Positions 39,601 to 46,000 of a DNA stretch of 64,000 nucleotides are shown in pieces; the stretch's first letter is position 1; each line of letters opens with the position of its first letter. The DNA comes from Dickeya chrysanthemi NCPPB 402 (lineage in GTDB: Bacteria; Pseudomonadota; Gammaproteobacteria; Enterobacterales; Enterobacteriaceae), in NCBI RefSeq assembly GCF_000406105.1, contig NZ_CM001974.1:2945274-3009273 (forward strand), written 5' to 3'. The translations under genes and the position numbers were made by a program. Under the pieces are notes generated by a model. It searched no databases. It was given only the letters and a program-made list of their open reading frames with translations, and was not told where the DNA came from.

Positions 39601-40690
39601 TCTTTGACGGTTCCGCCTGCGTCGTGAGTTGCGCATCGGCATGTTTCAACCCTTTAATTTCTTCGGCATCAGCCAGCAGCGACGACGCGCCGTGAGCCTC
39701 GACATACGTAACGGTATCCGCATCAATGCCGGCCTGGCGGTATGCGTTCACCATCACCTTCGCCTGCGATTCCGCTGAAGGCATCGTCAGGCTGCCATAG
39801 CCTCCGGTGTGGTTGACATCCGAACCTAAAATCACCCCATGAATATTGTCTTGATCGGCAATGGCCTGCGATAAGCGTTTAAGCAAAACGGTCGCTGCGG
39901 CTTCGGCGGGCAAAAAGCCCTGCGCATTGGCCTGAAAAGGGAAACAGGCCGTCGCGCCGCCGAGAATCCCTAAAGACTCTTGCCCTAAATACGAACCGGC
40001 CAGCGCATCGCCGAATAAAAGGTTGGCCGCCCCCACCAGCGCGTAATCGGCTTCACCGCGCAGTAATGCCTCTTTCGCCTGATGCAAAGCAACACTCGCA
40101 CCGGAGCAGGCGGTATCGATATAAAGGCTTTTACCGTTGAAACGAAAAGCATGGGAGAGGTAATTCGGCAAAGACCAGGACATCATGCCCAGGATGGAAT
40201 AACTGGTCAGGTCGGCTTTGGCGAGAAAAGGCGTATAAGCAGCACCTTCGGAAGCAATATACACATCGACTTTCGCCTCCCGTAACTGCTGAGGCAAATA
40301 ACAGGCATCCTCCAGCGTGTGCCAGGCGGACATCAACAATAAGCGGGTCCGGGGGTCCATATATTCGGCTTCCATCGGCCCCATATTGAACAGCTCAGGA
40401 TCGAATCCGGCGATATCATTCAGAAATGCCCCATACCGGGTTTGCATCTCCGGCCCCGGAAAATGATTCTTCGGCACGAGAGAAAACAGCGACTCTTGTT
40501 GATCCAGCTTCCGGCAAAAATCTTCGATAGAATCAGAGCCGGGAAAAAAGCCGCCTACGCCGATAATCGCCACGGCTTCTTTTTCGTAAACCGAAAAAAG
40601 ATCATTAGCCCAGGATGCGTTATTAGCCACCTCATCCTGTATCACCGTTAATACCGCAGCCTCTTTATTGTCGTTATTCTGCTTCGTCAC
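33692..40690 (-). CDS. PKS-B: trans-AT polyketide synthase, KS-DH-ACP / KS-KR
   Basis: Megasynthase of about 2,332 residues from the preferred GTG start at 40690, which has ggaggcttgaac before it; an in-frame GTG at 40741 would add 17 residues without such a site. Approximate positions, counted from 40741. KS from 60 with Cys near 212 (DTACSGAS) and an altered HGAS in place of HGTG, His kept. DH with HIVKGQKVLPG at 709 and HPSVMDSALQ. ACP 1057 (FGLDSI). KS from 1190 with Cys 1353 (ETACSSS), EAHGTG and GHLEMAAG intact. KR with LGGSGTVG at 2087, ending the protein. No AT, and no ACP after the KR: the module is finished by MT-ACP-ACP of PKS-C, whose gene overlaps by 8 bases. Confidence 0.92.
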   Translation of the reverse strand: MTKQNNDNKEAAVLTVIQDEVANNASWANDLFSVYEKEAVAIIGVGGFFPGSDSIEDFCRKLDQQESLFSLVPKNHFPGPEMQTRYGAFLNDIAGFDPELFNMGPMEAEYMDPRTRLLLMSAWHTLEDACYLPQQLREAKVDVYIASEGAAYTPFLAKADLTSYSILGMMSWSLPNYLSHAFRFNGKSLYIDTACSGASVALHQAKEALLRGEADYALVGAANLLFGDALAGSYLGQESLGILGGATACFPFQANAQGFLPAEAAATVLLKRLSQAIADQDNIHGVILGSDVNHTGGYGSLTMPSAESQAKVMVNAYRQAGIDADTVTYVEAHGASSLLADAEEIKGLKHADAQLTTQAEPSKRTPCKISTLKPNMGHANSASGMVALVRVLHAFKTRKKPGIKDFSVCSDKIRLDGSRFYINDSTEEWSPLQDEHGRDIPRRAAMNNFGAGGVNAHLLLEEYPRAADVPAHENAVDEAMKPQEGVYFLALSVMHEWQWIHYAKSMLAFLQQSHDIHPAALEYFYLTARNKFERRVVFRYTSIDNLQEKLTQFIAANGQKSYYLRTGQHDENKALDIFTRHNRLSDLLKTLSWENDKSVLMELWIRGVDVPLTEFAGTAGFNKISLPRYPFHLEPYWSPAGTAALSMPEPREQRMWREIHPLVQQNTSDFSIQRYRSFFSGLEFFLADHIVKGQKVLPGVAYLELARAAIADAAGHSQSVMLKNVSWLRPMIVQEAGLHVSVDLHPEDNGDISFEIYSEETPAGGTDRVTHCRGMAQMAASPDGDASLATPATSSIVDIAALQAQCTARHLDSAACYRAYSAMDILHGPAYQGVISIDEGASQAIARIVLPDCVADTRHQFFLHPSVMDSALQIAAGLLVDAEHPQFALPFALESLAMSPWDTATALPETLWVWARFTPGSSKTDRVRKMDYDLCDERGYVWVRLRGFSSRVVDEATKGTAASTISADADTHSVMRAEPETNETTAAGKALADAAPTTSTTTGALRDTLIPLMQKSLARLRKLEPGKISLNTELSQFGLDSILLTEFSNQLNRQYHLSLTPTVFFEYPTLGEFVDYLAATHPAAFTTLHPEHPSRLPSALTTVSTPTRAAEPAAIDERTLNAVPAQRDVPQRATFRSPGRVNPVLPSLPSDKNTSAIKTTAPASEPIAIVGMSGRFPMARDLDAFWDNLVSGKDCIQEIPKQRWDWQALYGDPVREVNKSNVKWGGFIEGVDEFDPLFFGISPKEAELMDPQQRLLMTYIWSAIEDAGYSAGEISGTETAIFVGTGMSGYGALLSEARLPIEGYSLTGIVPSVGPNRMSFFLNIHGPSEPIETACSSSLIAIHRAVQSIAAGECEQAIVGGVNTLVTPDGYISFSKAGMLCQDGRCKTFSSAANGYVRGEGVGMLFLRKLSVAEAAGDHIYGVIRASAENHGGRANSLTAPNPRAQTALLKRAYTDAGIDPRSVGYIEAHGTGTPLGDPIEIDGLKSAFQDLYRHTPATTTLENSPQHCGLGSVKTNVGHLEMAAGIAGVIKVLLQFQHKTLVKSLHSEQLNPYIRLDDSPFYVVQENRPWAAPVDSQGQALPRRAGVSSFGFGGANAHVVLEEYTGGQNAPDVGRQAGKPEAVMVILSAKNADRLMAAAGNLLARITAENKPQPALSELAYTLQVGRDAMEQRLGILTSSIDFLAEKLREFLAGEDIIDDLFLGNIRQNKEILDIFATDEDMISTLDQWFHKRKYARILALWVKGMPVDWYRLYPQSRPKRISLPTYPFATDRYWIGNPHHAAMTAPPDATIDAPATPRALAEVPAINRADEYFSYVARWESDESPHVRTAATGRADNVLVVGSRQENELEDALVAKLAGQSGRLLRLSLSSQTGQSQAGQKVYRVGPDHWGCDIEDANAIHDCLDEIGAVQQVFFIAAAVGPSLADAQAITDSLKQNELQLLRLVKSLQQRSAKETTIDFTVVTQDNHPSSSREIRYHGAGVSGLAYSVAQGDHRFRVRNLDVSSRDLQTPERREKLMQQIVGERMSERGEQIRLLSGRRYRQTFFRLDSQSFSNENGVKHGGVYLILGGSGTVGRVVSRQLLEHYQATVIWLGRQPASSPAVQNALAAVATAGIRPDYVQADATDPASLQAAMAQIKQQYSRINGAIFAGLVFDAENAVSQTTEETFWRILQVKASGSFNFYQALRHEALDFLVYFSSCQAFSFSGAATLSAYAAGITFSDTLVRALQHYADFPVGIINWGFWQASLAGLPASQSISALSDAEGFACFERFVTLLQQGRLQQLVCLNASAPVQQLMNLHPQESILLSHQRQSSSTPSSSDKRSRRLTNA
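35046..35075. repeat. 15-bp duplication in PKS-B
   Basis: Two adjacent copies of tgaccggcctggctt (the second with small changes). They encode QTGQSQAGQ in the region before the KR domain. In-frame, same unit length as the other linker repeats in this cluster. Confidence 0.65.
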
Positions 40691-40817
40691 GTTCAAGCCT
40701 CCAATTGCCTTATCTGACGCCGTTACCCGGTCGCTGCACACGGTGTTTCGTACTGAGTGCAGCGACCGGGAATCAAACGATGGCGTACATTCCTTTTCTC
40801 TTCAGACGAACAGTTCG

Positions 40818-41180
40818 CTAATTCGCCGACAATTGCAATTTGTCCCGCTTAAATACTTTGACGGTCCCGGCCTGAGAATCCCTGACCGCGACCAGACTGC
40901 CAAAGTTAAATTTCTTCAATACAAAACGGTCGATCAGTTCTGCTTCAGAAAGCTCCTGCCCTAAACGGTATTCTTTTTTATCAAAATCCTGCCACGATTC
41001 ATCCGCCCGATAGCGAAACCAGAGAGGCTTAAGCCGACTATACTGGACTTTGCCTCCTGCCAGAAACTCCTTTATCGTCTCTGCCGATACCTGATCATCA
41101 TTCAGAATATAGTAGGCTTTATCCGCCGGACAAATAATCATATTAAAGTTTCCGGAATTTATCAGATACTCGCTCATCAT
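40818..41180 (-). CDS. Hypothetical protein, 120 residues, coupled to the cupin/JmjC gene
   Basis: Not recognised. The small soluble protein has no signal peptide, membrane segment or Cys cluster beyond one early Cys. It is rich in aromatic and charged residues (KPLWFRYRADESWQDF) and ends in a basic stretch. Its ATG at 41180 overlaps the TAA of the cupin/JmjC gene (taatg), so the two are translationally coupled; a second ATG follows directly. About 130 bases separate it from PKS-B. Coupling suggests it works with the oxygenase-like enzyme, for instance as a partner or small tailoring protein; this is inference. Confidence 0.8.
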   Translation of the reverse strand: MMSEYLINSGNFNMIICPADKAYYILNDDQVSAETIKEFLAGGKVQYSRLKPLWFRYRADESWQDFDKKEYRLGQELSEAELIDRFVLKKFNFGSLVAVRDSQAGTVKVFKRDKLQLSAN

Positions 41181-42343
41181 TAATCTTCCTTACTCAGAAC
41201 ATCACTGGTGGTGTTGTAGGCAGAAAAATAGTTCTCATCTCCGATAGTTTTGGATTTTTTACCCAGACTATTGAAAATATCGAATTTGAATTTGATAAAG
41301 GATGGATCAGAATTCAGGATATTGTCATACACCGGCATCAGCGTGGGGACATCTTTGCCTTTTGTCATGGTTTCCAGATTCACTTCCGTCATCCGCATAT
41401 TCGCCATGATCTGCAGCGGCGTCGTATTGATGACGGCATGAGGCCAGTATTTGGTGAAAAAGAGCACATCGCCCGGTTCCAAATCGACATAAAACTTGGG
41501 CGCATAAGCATAAAGTGGGTTGTGAATTTTATGAAAGTTGATATCCAGACGCGCATCCATTTTCGCTGACATTCCATTAGCCCCATCAAGGAATGGGCGC
41601 AAGATATACCCCAACCGGGGATCGACAAAGTACCAACGTTTTACCCCGCTTATCATCAACGCACAGGAAATATCATTCCCCTGATGCCAGTTAGTTCCCC
41701 AGGTTCGCAAATTACCCACAAATAACTGACTAAAACTATTCGCTGAGTGACCATGAAACAGATCAAGAATTTTTCCCGCGCCCACTTCATCAATCAGGTC
41801 AGGGTAGTCATTAAAAATTTCCGCCGAGTTGTTAATGTAATAACTGACTCTGGAATCTTTGTCCAATTGAGAACGGAGTATTTTCTCCAGTTTGAGTTTT
41901 TTCAAACTGTTTCCCTTCTCATCATAGCCGACGGCAATAATCTCCGTATCTTTATAGTGCTCAATCAAATAATCATGGCTCCACTCCTGAACGGCTTTCG
42001 TATCATTGAGAAAGCCTTTGGCAATAATCGGCGGCGTACTGGCATCATTGATCATTTTCTGAAAAGTCGTGCGATCCATATCTGAAAAATCGTAAGACTT
42101 CATTTTAATAAACGTATCGGCACAGTCCGTATCGGCCAAATCAGGATACGCCGCCTGTAAATCCGCCAATTTTTTCTCGAATAAATCACGTTCGAACGTA
42201 TCCATAAAATCGGGGGATTTCAATAGCAGACGCATATGCATCATAAAGTGAAAATTTGCCTGTTCTTCCTGAGAGAGAAAGAAGGACGGCATCATTTCAA
42301 ACACTTTCCGTTGCGTTTCGCTTTGGATGTCATATTTTTCCAT
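41180..42343 (-). CDS. Cupin/JmjC-type Fe(II)/2-oxoglutarate enzyme with His-x-Gly metal site (possible halogenase)
   Basis: Predicted non-haem iron, 2-oxoglutarate-dependent tailoring enzyme of the cupin-8/JmjC fold. ATG 42343 is chosen for aaaaggaag upstream; a TTG at 42388 is less likely. The 387-residue protein has a helical N-terminal part (about 1-100) and a cupin core (about 105-330). By eye the core aligns without gaps to the FIH metal region: NWHQGND...GVKRW against AHYDEQQ...GYKR, and GDVLFFTKYWPH against GDVLYIPMYWWH. This gives iron ligands His220 and His302 and 2OG-binding Lys235. The Asp of HxD is replaced by Gly222. Loss of that carboxylate is the hallmark of Fe/2OG halogenases; whether it means halogenation here is inference. 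The gene lies between the discrete ACP and the coupled 120-residue orphan. Confidence 0.82.
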   Translation of the reverse strand: MEKYDIQSETQRKVFEMMPSFFLSQEEQANFHFMMHMRLLLKSPDFMDTFERDLFEKKLADLQAAYPDLADTDCADTFIKMKSYDFSDMDRTTFQKMINDASTPPIIAKGFLNDTKAVQEWSHDYLIEHYKDTEIIAVGYDEKGNSLKKLKLEKILRSQLDKDSRVSYYINNSAEIFNDYPDLIDEVGAGKILDLFHGHSANSFSQLFVGNLRTWGTNWHQGNDISCALMISGVKRWYFVDPRLGYILRPFLDGANGMSAKMDARLDINFHKIHNPLYAYAPKFYVDLEPGDVLFFTKYWPHAVINTTPLQIMANMRMTEVNLETMTKGKDVPTLMPVYDNILNSDPSFIKFKFDIFNSLGKKSKTIGDENYFSAYNTTSDVLSKED

Positions 42344-42368
42344 AAATATCTTCCTTTTGGATTCAGAC

Positions 42369-42638
42369 TCAGAGAAGAGCGGTTTCAAGGTTATTGAAAT
42401 GATGCTTTTTCAAATAGTCACTCAACCCCTGAAGCGAATTAACTTCCAGAAAAACCACCGGCGTTAACTTGATAGAAAAAAACGTGTTCAACTCAGCACA
42501 ATATTGATTCACTTCCATCGACTCAAAACCATATTCATCAATATCGCTTTCCCACTCGATATTCGCTTGTTCACATTTCAGTATCCTGGCGGCCAATGCA
42601 ACCAGATAGCCTGACAACGCTTCATCTAACTCATTCAT
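42369..42638 (-). CDS. Discrete acyl carrier protein
   Basis: Stand-alone ACP of 89 residues. The phosphopantetheine site is Ser40 in YGFESMEV, with the usual hydrophobic helices around it (LAARILKC, FFSIKLTPVVFLEV). The start is supported by gaggtg before ATG 42638. It sits between PKS-A, which ends in a KS0 with no carrier domain, and the cupin/JmjC gene. It may receive the chain from that KS0 and could present the substrate to the iron enzyme; both roles are inferred from position. Confidence 0.9.
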   Translation of the reverse strand: MNELDEALSGYLVALAARILKCEQANIEWESDIDEYGFESMEVNQYCAELNTFFSIKLTPVVFLEVNSLQGLSDYLKKHHFNNLETALL

Positions 42639-42667
42639 TATTCACCTCTATTTCATCCAGAAATAAC

Positions 42668-42805
42668 TATACCCGTCATACTTCACGTTGCCGGCGTGTT
42701 GGCTGCGTGACTCGGCCCATCAATGGGCCTCGCCCTAAAGGGCCAACGCGTTGCGTTGTTCAACACGCCAGCCGGTTGTCCCGCAACTCGAATTATTTTG
42801 GATAT
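42668..42805. repeat. Short dispersed palindromic repeat (YPAL/ERIC-like), copy 2
   Basis: Non-coding element with inverted ends (tatacccgtcatacttca... and ...gcaactcgaattattttggatat) and an inner GC-rich palindrome. It is a longer relative of the element at 2066-2171. It fills the gap between PKS-A and the ACP gene. Confidence 0.75.
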
Positions 42806-42865
42806 GTACTCACTCCATGTTTACGCCACAACAGAGCGCGGCTTCACGTCTGTCGATACTGAATG

Positions 42866-42901
42866 ACTTTCATCATTACTTTCATCATTACTTTCATCAA
42901 A
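42866..42901. repeat. 12-bp tandem repeat (three units) near the end of PKS-A
   Basis: Three copies of actttcatcatt (the last diverged) in the frameshifted tail of PKS-A. They encode a DESN repeat in the C-terminal, probably docking, region. Confidence 0.8.
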
Positions 42902-43047
42902 TGTATTGATATCGTCGAAACCCTCATGCCAGCAAAAAACCTTTCGCAATGGATTAGCCGGCAGATGGAGTTTTTGTCGCGTTCTCCCCCGGCCTTCAGC
43001 CTGACGCAACGTCATCCAATCCACCGACTGCCCCGCCAGCCAATCCA

Positions 43048-46000
43048 TCACCGCTTGCCGTATGGCATTGCCGCAATCGGACAATTCGCCGGCAATATCC
43101 GGTGATGGCTGTCGGTTATCATCAATCTCGGGGGGATGGCCCGCATGGGCGTGCCAGCGCTGTAAACGCGCTTGCAACTGCGCCATGTTTGCGGCGCAAA
43201 CCGCCAGCCGCACCGCCCGGTGTTCCCGCCCCTGTTGCAGGGTGTATTCGAGTTGCGCCAGATAGGCCGCCTCACGCGCAGGTTGCGTTTCCGCCGCCGG
43301 CGCGGGCGCCCGCCACCGACCCGCAGCAATATCGGCCTGGATGCGGGGCAAGAAATCCAGGTAGTCGCCCACCAGGGTATGTAACCCGGCGTCATCGGTT
43401 TCGGAAAACAGGAAACAAAAGGTGGGTTCGCCTGCCCGGCGGACGGCTGAAAGCCCCCCTCGCCGTGAATGGCCTGCGGCTTAACCTCAAACTCTTCCAG
43501 CAACAGGTGCGCATTCACCCCGCCGATACTCATGGAATGAATCGCGCCTCGCCGGGGTACATCGCCCTGTTTCTCCCAGGTGCGGTCCTCTCTGATCAGC
43601 TCAAACCCATCAGCCAGCGTGATGCCTTCGTTCAGTTCTCCCAATCCGTCGATTTTTGCCAGACGGCGGTAGTACATCGACAACACCATTTTCACCAGTA
43701 CCGGAAAGGTCGATGCCGTTTCCGCGTGCCCGGTCAGCGGCTTCAGCGACCCGATGGCAATCGACGACGGCTTCTCCTGCAAATACGGACCATACACCGC
43801 CTGAATAGCAACCAATTCAGACGCGTCCCCCAACTGGGAACCGTTGGCTTCCGGTTCGATATAAGACACGGTGGCCGGATCAATGCCGGCCTCGCTGAGC
43901 GCGGCCTCAATGGCTGATTTCTGCCCTTCGATATTCGGGCTGTACCACTTCAGCGGTGCTTTGCCGCCGTGGCTGACCCCGACGGCCTTCACATTGGCAT
44001 AAATGGCATCGCCTTGCGCCAGTGCCATCTCCTCTGCTTTCAGGATAATGGCGCCGATCACTTCGCTTTTCACATAACCGTCTGAGTCATTGGCAAAACT
44101 TTTCGTGACGGGATGAGAGCTATATAAAGCCTGATCATCCGTACGATTCTGCACAAAAGGAGAGAGCCCCAACTCCGCCGTGGCGACAATCGCCTGCTGG
44201 CAGCGGCCTTCCTTGATGGCGCACATGGCGTGCCGGATTGCCACCAGAAAGCTGGCACAGCCGGTTTCAACGATTTCGCTTAACCCTGCCAGGTTCAGGA
44301 TATTGGAGATACGGTTGGCATAAGCGGATATCTGCTCTGCCTGAAAGCGCCACTGTGCCGTCTGGGCCGGGTCCAGTCTGGCGGGAATATCCTGATAACC
44401 GGAATGTCCCCGTGTCGCGACAAACAGTCCGGTGCGTTTTTCACGGAACTGACTGAGGGTATACCCGGCATCCGCTACCGCCTGCCAGATAACTTCGAGC
44501 AATTTGCGTAGCTGAGGATCCAGCTTTTGCGCCTCTTTGTGCGGAATTTTGAACAGCTTATGATCGAAATACTCCACCCCGTCGAGATAACCGCCAATAC
44601 GGCTGTAGCCGCTGTCTCGCGCCTGCAACGCCATCAGATATTTGCGCTTGTCGCTCAACACAGAAAGCGTCGTACGGCCGGCATTCAGGTTTTCCCAAAA
44701 TTCGGCGATCTGCTCTGCCTGAGGGAAAATACCGGCCATGCCGATAATACTGACATTCCGCCCCGGTTCGTCTTGGGCCGGCGCGCTATCGGCGCTCGCC
44801 GGGTTGGCGTGAACCACGCGTTCTGCCGCCGCGGTTGGGCGGCCCGGCATCATCCGTCGCCCGCCGAGATGGCTACGCAGATGCTGCTGAATGTCCCCCA
44901 GGGTGTGGTATTCCATAAACAGCGAGCGAGACACATCAGGGAATGTTTCCCGGATGGTGTTCAACAACGCGACGGAGACGACGGAATCCATCCCCAGTTC
45001 ATCGAGCGCGCGATCCGGGCTAATCATCTCTTCGGCGACTTTGAGCTGCCGACTGATGAGCTGTTTCAGATAGGTTTCAAGATTAACCCCAGCGCTGTCG
45101 CTCTCAGCCCCTGCGTCTTGCGATAACGACGGCGGCATCTCAGCCGACACGTCCGGCACCGGGTGGGCGGCACGGCTCTCAGCTACGTGCCTGACAACGC
45201 CGTTTTTCTCCTGACTCGCCGGCAGCCAGAAGGTCTGACGATCGAAGGGATACGTCGGCAGGCTGAGGCGGCGCGGGCGCAGCCCCCGATACAGAACCGA
45301 CCAGTCGAACGCCAGCCCCTGGCACCACAGATTCAACAACCTGGCGTACTTGCCGCGCTCGGCCCATTTGGCAACGGCTTCGCGCAACTCTTCGTCCGCC
45401 GAGAACTGGGCCATCAGGCTTTTATGCGCGCCGCGTTGGCCCCGGTATGTGTCGTCAGGGTTGGCGGTACCTTGTAGAAAATCGTCGATCTTCGCCATCA
45501 GGTCGTGGAATGACGTGACGATCCATCCCAAACGTTCATCCATGGCATCGCGCCCGACTTGCAGCGTATAAGCCAGGTTGGTCAACGTCAGTTCGGCATC
45601 GCCTTGATGTCGCTCCAGATACTGCCTGAGATTCCGGGCAACCGACCGTAAACGCACCTCGTCTTTGGCAGACAACACAATCACATACCGATCCGCTACC
45701 GCCTGCGATACCGGGCGGGTATCACGATATTCTTCAATGACCACGTGCGCGTTGGTGCCCCCGAAACCAAAAGAACTGACGCCGGCCCGGCGCGGCAGCG
45801 GCTCGCCCTGCGCATTTTTCAGCGCTTGCCAGGGGCGATTTTCGCTAACGATATAGAACGGCGTGCCGGTGAAATCGATGTAGGGGTTCAGCGCCTCACA
45901 GTGCAGGCTCTTTACCAGGGTTTGGTGCTTCATTTGCAGCAGCACTTTAATCACGCCGGCAATACCCGCCGCCATTTCCAGATGTCCGATATTGGTTTTT

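Larger units (their letters stand above)
42821..43459 (-). pseudogene. Frameshifted C-terminal tail of PKS-A (post-KS linker)
   Basis: Reading the minus strand one frame away from the upstream PKS-A frame gives AVRRAGEPTFCFLFSETDD at the break. A normal post-KS linker follows (LEYTLQQGREHRAVRLAV, then WLAGQSVDW and LHLPANPL), ending SVVA at 42821. These motifs match the linkers after the other KS domains. The upstream frame instead yields about 130 Arg/Trp/Pro-rich residues unlike any PKS. The switch is best placed at the run of six C at 43454-43459 (G6 on the coding strand); one more G would join the frames. This may be a real mutation or a sequencing error. Confidence 0.82.

Noticed and set aside
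43440..43470. Programmed ribosomal frameshift in PKS-A
   Set aside because: No classic slippery heptamer plus downstream structure was recognised, and PKS proteins are not known to use it; a mutation or sequencing error in the C6 run is simpler.
43102..43917. 271-residue + strand open frame opposite the PKS-A end
   Set aside because: Antisense shadow of KS6 and the linker; Arg/Pro-rich with no protein features.
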